64,000 bases of DNA from Adiantum capillus-veneris. Lineage: Eukaryota > Streptophyta > Polypodiopsida > Polypodiales > Pteridaceae. The first letter of the stretch is position 1; the number at the start of each line of letters is the position of its first letter. Positions 23,891-36,877 of the stretch are shown here, one piece after another. The notes under the pieces are model-generated. The model ran no database searches and was not told where the DNA came from. It worked only from the letters and a program-made list of their open reading frames with translations. The position numbers and the translations under genes were made by a program. The stretch spans positions 91,707,935 to 91,771,934 of the forward strand of contig CM043958.1 of assembly GCA_014529385.2 (NCBI GenBank). Reading direction: 5' to 3'.

Positions 23891-24451
23891 TGGATAGCTC
23901 AAGACACCCGGTCAAGCCATATGCATAGGTAGAAGAACTGAAGGTAAAAATCGATAGCTCAAGATGACACACCCGGTCAAGCCATATGACCATGTGACAA
24001 ATTGAGACTATAGAATTTGTAACTACATGGAAAGAAAACTAACAATCTTAAAAACTTTAACGCTTTTTATCGTAAAGAGGCACAACTACACATTTGGTAA
24101 GAATGGATAGCTCAAGAGACCCAGTCAAGCCATATGCATAGGTAGAAGAACTGAAGGTAAAAATTGATAGCTCAAGATGGCACACCCGGTCAAGCCATAT
24201 GACCATGTGACAAATTGAGACTATAGAATTTGTAACTACATGGAAAAAAACTAACAGTCTTAAAAACTTTTAATGCTTTTTATCCTAAAAAGAGACACAA
24301 CTACACATTTGGTAAGAATGGATAGCTCAAGAGACCCGGTCAAGCCATATGCATAGGTAGAAGAACTGAAGGTAAAAATCGATAGCTCAAGATGGCACAC
24401 CCGGTCAAGCCACATGACCATGTGACAAATTGAGACTAAAGAATTTGTAAC
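23891..24451 (+). repeat. 213-bp tandem repeat, nearly three copies
   Basis: Units start with TGGATAGCTCAAGA at 23891, 24104 and 24319 (spacing 213 and 215 bp). Each unit contains the subrepeat GATAGCTCAAGA followed by CACCCGGTCAAGCCATATG twice. The third copy ends early at GAATTTGTAAC near 24451. Copies are very similar, so the amplification is recent. No coding sequence is seen. Confidence 0.9.
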
Positions 24452-26367
24452 CTGAGGAGAGCTAAACATGCTCATATGATTATCTTAACCATTATAGTGT
24501 ACCTGACCTATGTCCCCTTTCCTAAAACCAGTTATATAATAGTTCTTTGCCTCACCTTTGCAATGCACCTTCCAAGCAAAACTAGCATGCGAATCGAACT
24601 CTAAAATTCTCATAACCAAATCATACTAACTAACCACTGCATCGAAGCGCCTAGACTGTGAAGGCGCTTTGTTTGTTATTAAAAAAAAAACGTTCGTCAT
24701 GTGCCATCCCTACCCGGCTCTTTGAGCCTGCCGTGCCAAGCCTCACTGCTCGCCCTATGCTCCATGGTGACGTGTTCTCCTCCCCGACACCTACGGTCAT
24801 TCTCCACCTTTGCTTTCATTCTCTTTTGCTTCACACCACCAGGGCATCTCCAAGGACCGTACTCACCTGAGAGAGCATTTTCGAAGATTCTGGAGATTTT
24901 TCGATTATCTTGTAGCTAGTACCACCTAATTGATATGTATTCCTAATGGCTTCAAAAAAATAAAAACCATTGATTTGTTTAGAGATTCCAATTTCAGATA
25001 AGGGGTGGCAAGCACATACATCTTTATGCATCATGCCGCCATCCTCATCCGTTTCGAGTGCCGGTCCGTCCTCATCCTAATGAGCTTAGTCTGGCATTTT
25101 TATGCGGCGCAAATAGCAGTCATGCATCTTGGCCCATCCCTAGATTGCTATGGCCACCAGAAGCACGACCACAAGTCATGTATCACTTCGCTTGCAAGGT
25201 GCTGGCCTCCCATTGTGAGCGTCAGCACCAACTGGTCCTCACATCGTCATCATCCTTGCCGAAGAAGTCTAAAAAGAGGAAGCTTTGCCACTACAGAATC
25301 TTGCATCACAGCGTATAGACAAACATCTCAAGCATAGAAACAATATACAATTTACAGATCAACATTAATTGAAGAAAGAGTTTGTGGAAAAGCCTTGCTA
25401 ACTTGAAACAAATTTAGAATCCAACACTGGCTGGCAGTGGTGAGCGTAGATCTAAAGCCAATGTCTACCAAGTGAGGGGGGATACTAGGAAGCTAGAGAA
25501 GTTAGAACAGCATCGGTGAAAATTTCACTTAAAGAAACCTAACAACCTTCACTGAGGACAGATCTGAACATTGTTTTCAAACAAGAGGATTTCACAGGCT
25601 AGCTACATAGTCAAATATAAACAAACTGACAACAAATTCATTATACTAGACATAAATGGAACTGTAACATCGGATAAATGGCAAAGAAGGCATGACGAAA
25701 TAGCATTTCACATAATAAAATAGAATAAAGAATGATAGAATGAGATCTTAAAGGCACTCCTCTTGAAGGCAGTCGCAATTTTCAGCCTCTTTGCGGACAG
25801 TGGCTCCCCCTTATCATCCCTTCATGTGGCTCCGAATTTGGCCCTCCTGCTCTTCTCATCTAACTGGTGGCCCCTGCAACCTGCGAGCTCGCCCCTTCTT
25901 TGTGGCCCATTTCTGCATGCTTCGGGGCTTGTGCTTGATTCCATAAGAAGATGTCTATGAATAAGCTGGAAATGCCTTCTCTATGCATTGAGCACTCATC
26001 TTGAGTTAAAACCTTCAATCACTTCCGGTGCACAAAATAGTAATAGCTCCTAGAACTGCCAGTCACATTAGGGCCAGACCTTAAAAGGAAGTTTAAAAGA
26101 GATGCTACGCGTTTCTGAGAGTTTGAAGGAATCGCAACAACCAGTTCAAAGGATAAATAAGATGCTATCTCCCTATTTCCGATCAAATACCTATAAGATT
26201 ATAAAGCATCTGATTGGTTTTCCCTTGAGCACAACATGTAAGTCAGGGCAGAGACCTACATCGGAGATAAAATTTTTGGTTCCTTCTACTTTCATGAAAG
26301 AGATGTGCAATAGACAAAGAGAGAGAAGAGAGAATGAGTACTGTGAGTGAAGGTTCCATGAATGATA

Positions 26368-26405
<38 letters not shown>

Positions 26406-29293
26406 GAGACTAACATCGGATGCAGTCCCAAACCCCCCTCCAAGGCCCCCCCTCTCTATTGCTAGAGAGGTATTTGCTTTAGATTGCAGAAATGCTGATA
26501 CAATGAATCTAGATGCTGAGATGCTGATGGGATCATGCGGTAGATGCTTGGAGCTGAGAGGCTAAGGGCTGAAAATAGAAAATGCTAGTGTATCTAACTT
26601 GGATCTGCAAACTGATGAAGCTAAGGGCTGATTTGCTATGGCCGATGCCGAGGGTGCTGCTGATGATGATGACAATGACGTGTTGAAATATGAAAAAATG
26701 TTGGTGGTATATGCTGAGATCTGTAACTTTTGGAGAGGCTAAGGCTGAAATCTGAAGTTAATGGATAGGCTAAAAACTGAGGCTGATGGATAGGCTGAAA
26801 TTACCAAGCTTGATGCAATGTTGATGCTGACAACATGTACTAATCTGCGACTTTGAGGCAAGGTGTTCATGGAAAACTCCAGGGCTGAAGAGAAGGAAAA
26901 ATGCCATGGATGTAGTGTTGTGGTCCTGAGGGCAAACTGCCCATGCATGGTACTGACTTGTGGTTCAAGTGGTAACCCATTAGGAAGGAAATGTTGGGTC
27001 GAGCGGGCTCCAGATGAACCCCACGACTATAAATAAAAATACCTTACTTATAATAAGTTAATGAACCTGCTGATAAGAGGTGCTTCACATGTTAAACTAC
27101 CTAGGCCAAGTACTAGTGCTAGAGCATGGGAACACTCCCTAGTGCCTAGACTAGCAGACGCGATGTTCAAAGTGCAATCAAAGGGTATGCAACTACTTTG
27201 AAGTGCCTGGACATGCACGTCCTACAAATAGGCTCACAAAGGTGCCACCAGAACACTTCCTAGGTTGTCCTAAACCCTAGAAGTAGGAGTGGCAACTTGT
27301 CCACATGCACATAGGGTTGAGTGTGCACATGACAATTACTGGCAAGCAAGAAACCCTTCCTTTTCACCAAAACTTTCTTTGTGAGGAGCTATGGATGCAT
27401 TTATTAAAAAAAGGGGGGGGAAACAAGTTGGTGCTATAAATTGACCTGAAGTTGTTGAGGAACAAGAAGGAAATTGAAAAATTGGAAAGGTATCCAGATC
27501 TTCCAGTTAGCAAAAACAACATTGAACCAGTTCGGATAAACATAGAAATAGCAATGAGATGGGATTAATAAAATGAGAATCTATAACAACTTTCAATTTT
27601 GAACCATAGAGAAGGTGCTTAGCTCTATAACCTGCTTCAGTTTTGGTACTATTTCATGGGAATGCGCTTCCAACGTCATCAAAGCTAAGATGAACACCCC
27701 AATAAAAATGAGAGAGAACAAGAACTGCAGACAAGTTTGGACTTATGAGAAGCGTGACTTTCTTTTAAAAAAGGTTTGAACTTATATGCGATATCCAGTA
27801 TAGCTACAGTTCTAACCTGATCCAATATAAGCCTAGCCCTTGCTCTTAATGTTCGTGGTCCTGGTAACCACTTGCTCAAGGTTAGATACTTGCACCAAGC
27901 AGATTGATGAAATGCAAAATACTTCATCACAATTTATCTATGACAAATGCCCGAAAAAAACTCGGTACAAAGATGGAGACAAGGTTGATTATAAACAACC
28001 CTTCCATGCAAAACTCGTGCTACTGTGCAATGTTTAAAATGGCACTGCCAATCATCAACAAGTCGCGAATATGACGAGCAACTAGAATATAGGAAATAAT
28101 AGCTAGAAAACTTCAATAAACTGTTAAACCCTTCATGATAATCAAAAACATTGTAGAACTGTTGGACTTTTCACACCAATTGGCAAAATGCAAGGAAGAA
28201 CAGCAAGGCAAAGCAATCATTGTGGAGTTATGAACTCCACTCCCCAGGGAGTAAATACATCCCCTATCTGCATTAGAACTGTTGGATTTCACACCAATTT
28301 GCAAAATGCATCTCGACACTTAGGAGAAACCCCAAACACGCCCTCTCTCTCTCTCCTCCCATGGCCTCCATGACAAGCAAAGTGGCTTCCCCCATGGTTT
28401 GCGGCCACCACCAAGCGCCTCTCTGTATTCGAATTGGAGACATGCTTTCGGACCAAGTAAAAAGAATTAACCTTTGAAACGTCCAAGAGAAGTTTTGAAA
28501 CGTTTTGTGAAGTTTCTTAGTTGTGACAAATATACACATCAGCCCTCAGCTCCTAGGACTATGCACAAAACCATTGGTATGATGATGAGTGCAAAGGCTT
28601 TACCACACCCTACGAGCACAGAGAGCTCTAGGGAAGATGACATAGCAAGAGGCTAGAAGACAAATGAAGACTCTCACATGTTCTAAACAGTAAACAGGAT
28701 GATATCCAACCAAAAATGAGTCTCTCAGTTGTCCTTCCCAAAATCATTACTAAGCCCCAACTTGTTGAACCCAAATCACTGGCTAAAGCGTGATGCTTTA
28801 GACAATGGGCTAAAGGGCGAGGGGCAATGCTTCAGACATTGTGGATAGCAGGAAATGAGAAGCAAAAGCATGAAAAAGGACTCTCTTTGAGCAGTAAATT
28901 TTCTCAAGAGGCACTCAAAGAACCCAAACAACAGGCAATCCAAGACCTTGAACTGTCCTTCACAAAATCACTGGACAAATCGCTCTCACCTTGCTGAAGT
29001 CTGGAGGCTTCCGAACATGAAGGCAAGAATGGCACGCTTTGACACGAGCGCTTGAAAGCAGATCTTCAGAAAGTAAAAGCAGAGAGTACCCAAATCCGGC
29101 ACGGTCCGGCAGCAGCTTGTTAACATGCACGGCAATTCCAAGAGATTACAAACACATGATTACGTGAGGAAAGAGTATTCCCCATTTCCTTGCAAAAGAG
29201 CAAGGGATTTCCCCTGTCAATGGCGACCAACTATGGAGACCGCTTGATTAAAAGGGATGTGTGCAAGTAGGGGTCCGTCACATGTAGCTGGGA
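24452..29293. other. Gene-free stretch with minor repeats
   Basis: No recognisable gene in either strand. It holds a GA tract (26368-26404) and a short direct repeat of about 40 bp (GAACTGTTGGA at 28156 and 28276). Long frames here are not protein-like and give no family match I can name. Confidence 0.5.
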
Positions 29294-29505
29294 GTGTTCG
29301 GGAAAAGTGTGCCTCAGCTTAGCCTTGAGCCGGTTGCAAAATCAAAGTAGCCGGTTGAGGGGAGGGCAAGAAGAGAAAAATTCGCTTAAAATACATGAAA
29401 GATAGTGTAATTTTGCAAAAATACTGGCTAGTATCATAAAATTTCTGGTTCAGATTTGTCTTGGAGGGATTTTTGTATGTTTGTGAAAATAGTTTTTTTC
29501 GAACA
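29294..29505. mobile_element. 212-bp TIR element (MITE-like), copy 1
   Basis: Starts GTGTTCGGGAAAA and ends TTTTTTCGAACAC, which are imperfect inverted repeats. A second copy of almost the same length (213 bp) is at 53875-54087 and shares the words TGTGCC, CAGCTTA and GCCGGTT followed by AAAATC in the same order. No transposase is present. Target duplications are not clear. The two copies are well diverged, so this is an old family. Confidence 0.6.
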
Positions 29506-29632
29506 CTGCTGATGTAGGGCTGCGGGCAGGTCGGCTGTCACCCTTTTGGCACATGAAAGGTTGGTTGGTGCCTTTCTTCAATCGATGTAAAGCCACTTTT
29601 GAGCAAGGTAGAGGTCTCCAAAGATGAAGGCA

Positions 29633-29638
<6 letters not shown>

Positions 29639-29727
<89 letters not shown>
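29639..29727 (+). repeat. (GA)44 microsatellite
   Basis: Uninterrupted GA dinucleotide run of about 89 bp. Long Ser-Leu or Arg-Glu frames across it are artefacts of the repeat. Confidence 0.97.
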
Positions 29728-29729
<2 letters not shown>

Positions 29730-30217
29730 GATTTAGTAGAGTAAGAGAGAGAGATTGAGGCAACCTTGATGTGCATAGTTTGCTAAGAGAGGCAAGGTCA
29801 AACATGAGCCTATAATATTGTTGTTATTTGCTGGGTTGATGAGAAATTTGAAGGCTTGGACAATATTTTGAGCTTTTCTAATATGGTAATGGGATCTTAT
29901 CACAAAAGGAACCATTACTAGACTATCTATTGTTTCATGGAATAGTGTCATCAAATTGAAGGTAATAATTTGTTCCAACCGGTAGAGAAGGTAATTAAAG
30001 CGCTACCTATAGAAGAGCTAAATAGCTAAAGTTGTATCGGACACCCTTTGAGCACTATAGTATCGTCCAAGTATTTGGTGTAGTTCATACATAAGGGTAC
30101 ATTGTTGTCATCATGTTGCCATGAAAGGTGGTGAAACAAATATAGAGTGAAAATCTATGTTCTCACGATGTGTCATTTCTACATGTGAACTAGCATAATA
30201 AATACCAGCTTTAACAT

Positions 30218-31239
<1,022 letters not shown>

Positions 31240-31790
31240 TTAATAGCAAGGATTATTACATATATAAGAAGTGTTAATCCATACACAACTACAAAAGAAA
31301 GAAAACTCCACCTTTTGATTTTCATCTTCCTCAAGTAGTGCCTCAGTCCATAAGTTGATGGCACTATCCATGTTGGGTGGCGCCCTGGATGTTGAGGCCA
31401 ATGAGGATGTCAATGAATTGATTTCTCTCATGTGTGTTATTCCCATCTTTTCTTGCACTTCCTTGAACTCCTCTTCTATTGGAAGTGTCACCTCACACCT
31501 GGCTACATCATTGTAGATCATTGCAAGTGCACTTGTTGGATCTACAAAATCACCTTTTGACACATGGGCATCTATCACAGAGTAATCGTCATGCTCAAGG
31601 TCTATGATGGAAACATCCTCTTCTAGATTCTACACCACTATGGCAAGGAAATAGTCCTCCCACAAGTCAAAAAGCTCCATAATATCATTGAGCATTACAT
31701 ACTGCAAATCACCAATCGGATGGTCAAAAGGACACTTGTAGGCAAAGCGCCTAATGGAAGCTATACACCCTCCAGAACCTGTAAGGCTTC
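31240..31790 (-). pseudogene. Unrecognised decayed reading frame
   Basis: A minus-strand frame is open for most of 31790-31240 with one TAG near 31629. It includes IRRFAYKCPFDHP, MELFDLWEDYFLAIVV and YNDVARCEVTLPIEEEF. The acidic, aromatic-rich composition suggests a former protein. I compared it mentally with hAT transposase C-termini and it lacks their conserved CERNWS-like block, so no family is assigned. Confidence 0.3.
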
Positions 31791-32599
31791 ACTTTGATGA
31801 GGTGCCAAGTTGTCACCCTTCGCTGCACCCACATGCTCTCCCAAAGTAATGTGCAATTATACAATGAAACCTGCATTGTATTCAGCCTTCCAACATTTGA
31901 TGTCATTCCTTTGCATGTGCATCGAAATCTTCAACTAACTCCTTGAGAAAATGTGTTTCTTTGATGGATCAAAATTTATGTCCTTCATATGCACACAACA
32001 TATTCCTTGCATCTCAACTATTCCGCCAACAGTTTGTTGGTGGTAGGTGTGCTCAAATTCTGCAAGGAAGATATGCCCCACAACTATCCACTCTTGCAGA
32101 AAGAACTTCGGATTAAACATTGGCCTGACTTCTGCCTTGCGGTGATGGAAAGCCAATACGGTAGAAAAAATTAGATAGCTTGTCGTTTAGCATTTCTTGA
32201 GAGCAAGGCACCTACTCTTCAATCTCGATGTGAAAAGGAACCTTTGTGGATGATATGACACACAATGAGAAGTAGGGAGTGACTAAGAAATATGATGTGA
32301 AAGATGGGGTGCATGCTCAACTCACTTAGACGATTATGGACACACAATTGATTCTTATTTATAGGCTTCTCACAAAAGGTCATGATGTCTATACATATAT
32401 TAAAATATATGAGAATGTGTATATCTATACACACATATGTAAATATAAATATAAATATAAATATAGATGTAAATACATAAATATTTGTGTGTGTCTGTAT
32501 ATTGCAAGGTCACAATACAACGTGAGAGTGTGTTGCAACAGTGAAAATATACTTTATGCTCCTCATGTTGTGTTGCAACAGGTAGTCGGCGATGAGGTG
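31791..32599. other. Stretch without a recognised gene
   Basis: Two short frames (minus 32156-31935, plus 32336-32602) carry no recognisable motif. An AT-rich region with TATAAA-type repeats lies at 32440-32480. Confidence 0.45.
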
Positions 32600-33070
32600 T
32601 GAAACACTAGACATACCCATGGCCCATTGCATTGTGGTGTGACTGCCATGGGGCAGTAGTGCACAACGCAATGGGCTATGTATATGTTGAACATCGACTT
32701 GTCATCGCGTTGTGACGTGACTACCACATGTACCAATCGCGACATAGCACAATGCATTGTGGGTATGTTGAGCATCCCACATCTCATCGCATTGTGGCGC
32801 GACTGTCACGTGTACTAGTCATGACACAATGCAATGGGTCATGGATATGTTGAGCATCTCACATCTTAGCACATTTTGGCACAATTGCCACATGTACCAA
32901 TCTTGCCACAACATGATGGGCATGGGTATGTTGAGCATCTCACATCTCATCACATTGTGGTGTGACTGCCACATGTACTAGTCTCACCACAACATGATGA
33001 GATGTGAGATTGTTGAACATCTCACACCTCATTGCATTTTGGCACGACTGCCTATCATGGCACAATGTGA
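32600..33070 (+). repeat. 81-bp tandem repeat array, about five copies
   Basis: The word ATGTTGAGCATC (or GAACATC) occurs at 32684, 32765, 32847, 32928 and 33009, a period of 81-82 bp. Units contain CACATCTCATCGCATTGTGG, GACTGCCACATGTAC and CACAACATGATGGG with numerous CpG-to-TpG type differences. The origin is unknown and no coding frame spans it. Confidence 0.87.
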
Positions 33071-33455
33071 GGAGCCCTGTGTATCTTTTCTAGTCAACCT
33101 CTCCTCGCTCTGTACCGTGACCTTGCAACACACACATATAAAAATATATTTATGTGTGTGTATGTATAGACCCACAATGTACTGCCACATGTCATCCATG
33201 CATTTGGCCGGGAACTTCCAAATGTAGCACGACCTGCATTTAGGATCATAATCATGACAACAATCATCCTCTCAATGTCATAATTATGTGTGTGTGCTCT
33301 AGATAGAATGTCCCTCTCACTCTTGTCAACCACTTTTTTCTATTACGTATCAGTTCTCTCTCTTAGCTCCCACAATCTTGTTTGACCTACCTTGGTACTC
33401 ATTTAGTTGTTTTCTTTCCACTCTCTCCGATTCCCATGTCGTTAGCCATTCCTTG

Positions 33456-33887
33456 ATGGCTTGTACAAAGCAGACTGCCAGGAATGTTTTCCAAGGTGAA
33501 GGATTTTCTAGCAGGGTGACATCTGATGTTGGTCAAGCATCAACATCACATGTGCCAGGAGAAACTATGCCTTGTCTATTTGCAACCATGAAAAGCAAGA
33601 GATAAGAGAATAATCAAAGTGTCCTATTGGATCTTGAGAAGCTCCAAAAAAATATTTCTCTAGCTATACCAAAGCTACCTTTTTAGAGAGCTGTCCATGA
33701 AATCTGCGATAAAAAAAACCTTAATTTCACATGGTCTCGTAGTGCTAAGGGTTGCCTCCATGAAGCCACAGAGGATTTTTTTGTCAAGCTATTTTAGGAT
33801 AGCTACATTATGAATCCCTATTCCCACAGATCAACACTCATGCCACGGGATTTGAACTCCCTTTGGCTCATCAGGTTTAGGTATGAC
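33456..33887 (+). pseudogene. Histone H3-family pseudogene with CENH3-like residues
   Basis: A single frame of about 144 codons starts MACTKQTARN, close to the H3 tail. After a divergent tail it continues with the H3 fold: EKLQKNISLAIPKLPF, then stop, then RAVHEI, then a helix reading KGCLHEATEDFFVKLF, then stop, then DSY, STLMPRDL. Stops are TAA 33603-33605 (codon 50), TAG 33684-33686 (codon 77, where H3 has Gln68) and TAG 33795-33797 (codon 114, where H3 has Glu105). Both TAGs are one C-to-T or G-to-T step from the expected codon. Spacing between these sites is exactly that of H3, with an 8-residue longer tail. Trp at codon 93 (33732-33734) replaces H3 Phe84, a hallmark of centromeric H3. 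AIP before the first helix and TLM instead of TIM also favour CENH3. Loop 1 is not extended, which is H3-like. There is no intron, suggesting a retrocopy. Confidence 0.75.
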
Positions 33888-34239
33888 AAAACATCGGTCC
33901 CTATTTGGTATAACCGACCAAAAGATGGACAACATTTTGAGAATCCCACTAGTAGGAAAGGTCAAGGTAGTTGACATTTCCATACATATCCATCGATATA
34001 GCACCCATCTCAATATAGAATGGGAATTTCAAAGACAAGTGGAAGCACAAGAATTGGACATTCAAGTAGAGGAGGAAGTGCATAATGTTGAGCACCAGGA
34101 GCAACGATTGGCAACGATGCAACACAAAGCTAATGTGGATTCCTTGGAGTGTCTTTACCCACATTTTGGTGTTTCTATTGTGGTATGGGTATATGTCCTC
34201 TATTTTTGGGCCCCATGAGATCAACATTTTGGGGGATCT

Positions 34240-35016
34240 TAGCAAGGAGATGACGGACTCAATCATTAACTGTTTTTGTGGTTAGTGATTTTTTTCCCCA
34301 TCTTGTGTTGGTAGCAAGTTTGTTGTGCATTTTGCATGATAGAATATATATTTTCTTGCATTTTTGTGGTTTCCAACCTTGCATGGAATGTCCAGAGTGA
34401 AGTTGATGTTCTCTACTCCCAGTTTTTTGTAGTTCTCTCATCCAAGAACACATCGATGGTGGAGGTAGTTGAATACCCTCAACATGGTGACATTGAAGGT
34501 TTTTTTGCTAGCTTACAATGAACAGTAAGAGTTGTCATTAATAACAATCTACCTTCTATGTGTATGATGGAAACATGAAACTCAGTTGATCTTAGTTGTT
34601 CAAACAGCTCCCATTGAGGTTGGTTTCTTTGGTTGTGGAGTGAAAGTGTTGCTACCTTGCAAACTATATGCATGGTTTCCACTGTAATGTTCAAAGGTCA
34701 ATGGAGTCCTTTCTTGAGTGTCACAAGCTATTTGTGAAATTTTTATGGCACTTAATTCCAATTGTTTAAGGTCTATTCAAAAGTTGGTAACTACTCTACA
34801 GGCACTAATCCAGGAGGAGATATGGGAAGAGATGACCATTTTGAGTTGCAAGGTCCCTAAACAGCAAGACGGGCATTCGTGTGGCTAGAGGGTGATAATG
34901 AACTTAGAGCTCTTGTTGGAGCGCATGTATGGGAAGGAGCATAGAAGCATAAGCACTTGCTTTTTGTTCATCACTATCCCCATGACTTATAGCCTCTTAA
35001 ACTAACTTATGGGGTT
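34240..35016 (+). pseudogene. Ulp1-like (peptidase C48) protease relic
   Basis: Decayed pieces appear in the order expected of Ulp1/SENP-type cysteine proteases: EMTDSIINCFC near 34253 (the LTDEVIN-like helix), VDVLYSQFFVVL near 34410, a strand reading IFMALNSN at about 34747 where the catalytic Asp is usual, and the active-site block KVPKQQDGHSCG (34850-34885) with the catalytic Cys codon at 34880-34882. Gln of the oxyanion hole is present as well. A TAG follows the block at 34886-34888, then RVIMNLELLLERMYG. The catalytic His region is not identifiable. Such proteases act on SUMO precursors or are carried by MULE and CACTA transposons in plants. Which source applies here is unknown. The frame is broken in several places. 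Confidence 0.55.
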
Positions 35017-35030
35017 GAATGATTTTGCAG

Positions 35031-35291
35031 GCTAGAAAACTAGTAGATTATACATATGTGCATGTTGATTTGTTCTCGACCACATTGGTTGAGAACATGA
35101 TCAACCTTGTAACAATGCGCTTGGAAGGAATGCACGATGCATTCATGCCGCCAACACCAAGGCTCCTCCATAGACTCAACCTAGGAGATACCTCCAGGTC
35201 CTCCAGCAACTCAGCAGCCTATTCCCCATCACCATTCACCAGAAAACCTCTCCTAGGTCATCCCCCCTCATCACCCTCCACCCATGTCTGA
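35031..35291 (+). pseudogene. Possible downstream exon of the Ulp1-like relic
   Basis: GATTTTGCAG ending at 35030 is a good splice acceptor. The frame after it stays open for 86 codons (ARKLVDYTYVHVDLFSTT, then a Pro/Ser-rich tail) to TGA 35289-35291. A GT at 34927 could be the donor, but the phase does not agree with this frame, so the exon link is unproven. Confidence 0.3.
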
Positions 35292-35841
35292 TTCCCTTGC
35301 CTCTTCTACTCACCAATGAACACCATCCTCACAACAACCATCGCTCCCTATCTCACCCTCTATCCCTCATGTCCCAGCCTCACCTATTGTTGGAGATCAT
35401 CAAAACACTCATTGAAATGTACTCATATGTACTTATTGAATGAAAAATTGGGTACAACGTTTCCTATGTATTGATCATTGTATGATGTTTACAAAAGTGT
35501 TGTGTACAACTTGTAGGGAAAATGGCATGCATATGCCGTCTTGGGTTTATGGTAAAGTTCTTCATTTTAGGATCTATGAAACTAGTCTTTGTACCAAGCT
35601 ATGTAGCACACAACACCTAGTATACTGTATGCAATCTGTGCACATATTACCATAGTTTCCTTTCTCTTGAATACCTGCAGCACAAAAAGCTAGAGAAGAG
35701 TTGAGTCAACATGATCACAATGTGAAAGTAAATTAAATAGACACAATAACTAGTGGACATGCAACATAGTACCTTTCAAATGTTTCACTTGGAAATGAAT
35801 TTTGCAGGCATGTTGAGGTCGATCTTGTTAAGAAAATCCTC

Positions 35842-36300
35842 TCACACCTGTCTTAGGGCAACATTACTTCTAACGCCAACAACTGTCACCAGGTCATTTT
35901 CACACATTACTTCAATTGCTTTGAAGGGATTACTAGCATCCTCACATAGATCTAGGTCCATAGCTACCAAGTGACCTTTTACCCAATGACACCTTATGTA
36001 GTAGAAAGAAACTACGAAGTTTTGTGATGCTATCATACACTTGCACACATTTGATTGTTTGTCCACCTTGCACAAAATTCCTTCAAAATCATGGATATCC
36101 CAAGCATCATCTAGAAAAACGAGGAAGCTTTTTGACTTGGAGATGAACATGGTCTTTGTCTTTCTAACCTCTTTGCCGTGTAAGAAGTCTATAAACACAT
36201 GTAATGGCATGAAGATAGAGACACGTACCTGCGTGTTTGCAATGTTTGGTTGTAAGCACTTTTGAATTTCCTGATAAAGCTCGAGTCTAAGACACTCACA
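35842..36300 (-). pseudogene. NB-ARC (NLR disease-resistance gene) relic
   Basis: The minus-strand frame runs from about 36300 to its stop just below 35845. It contains LYQEIQKCLQPNIANTQV (helix after the P-loop), then SKSFLVFLDDAWDIHDFEGI, which fits the NB-ARC kinase-2 motif with its two Asp and Trp. CKCMIASQNFVV follows where RNBS-B is expected, then LDLCEDASNPFKAIEVM. NB-ARC proteins are intracellular immune receptors that bind ATP or ADP. The P-loop, GLPL and MHD motifs and any LRR are missing, so this is a fragment. The match rests on motif order and not on overall similarity. Confidence 0.5.
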
Positions 36301-36490
36301 AGTTTTAGAAGCCGGGATTGGCCACTCAGTACCATTCTTTGGGGGAGATGAATTAGGGTGCCAAAGCCATGGGTAGAGCGGGGAGCATAGAAGAAGTTGT
36401 AGAAGAAGATCCCCCTTTTTGCAAGTACTCTTCTAGTCCTATTTTGTACATAAGCTCTCCCAATGATGCATGAAAAGAATCAAAGATTCC

Positions 36491-36588
36491 CATTATGCAC
36501 TCCATTGACTTCCAATCATTTCATCTTCTGAGGGATACTCCATTATGCACTCCATTGACTTCCAATCTTTTCATCTTCTGAGGGATAC
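36491..36588 (+). repeat. 50-bp direct tandem duplication
   Basis: CATTATGCACTCCATTGACT starts at 36491 and again at 36541. The two copies differ at one or two positions. Confidence 0.9.
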
Positions 36589-36686
36589 ACATCTACAACA
36601 GCAAATGCTAAGATAATAATCTCAAAATAAATTCACAAAAGAGATGGCTATCAAGTATAGTAAACGCACAGTTAGGTCTATTAGGA

Positions 36687-36877
36687 GGAAAATCCAATGG
36701 TTCTTCTTGCAACCACAGCTCAGAGTGCATATATGCATGTTCTATGAGAATTTCCTTTATGGACTTCCATGTCTAAGATAGGAAACTCCAATGGTTCTTC
36801 TTGCAACCACAGCTTAGAGTGCATATATGCATGTTCTATGAGAATTTCCTTTATGGACTTCCATGTCTAAGATAGGA
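36687..36877 (+). repeat. 94-bp direct tandem duplication
   Basis: TCCAATGGTTCTTCTTGC starts at 36693 and again at 36787. The copies are nearly identical, pointing to a recent event. Confidence 0.9.

Noticed and set aside
24658-25337. Three overlapping plus-strand frames
   Set aside because: No domain, and composition is not protein-like. No splice or promoter context supports a gene.
29450-29805. Long Ser-Leu frames through the GA tract
   Set aside because: Microsatellite artefact. The same applies to 30359-30580, 39057-39404, 51056-51776, 52012-52269, 53388-53699, 54148-54435 and 57853-58153.
31240-31578. hAT transposase C-terminus
   Set aside because: The conserved dimerisation block with its Cys, Arg, Asn and Trp pattern is not present, so the family was left open.
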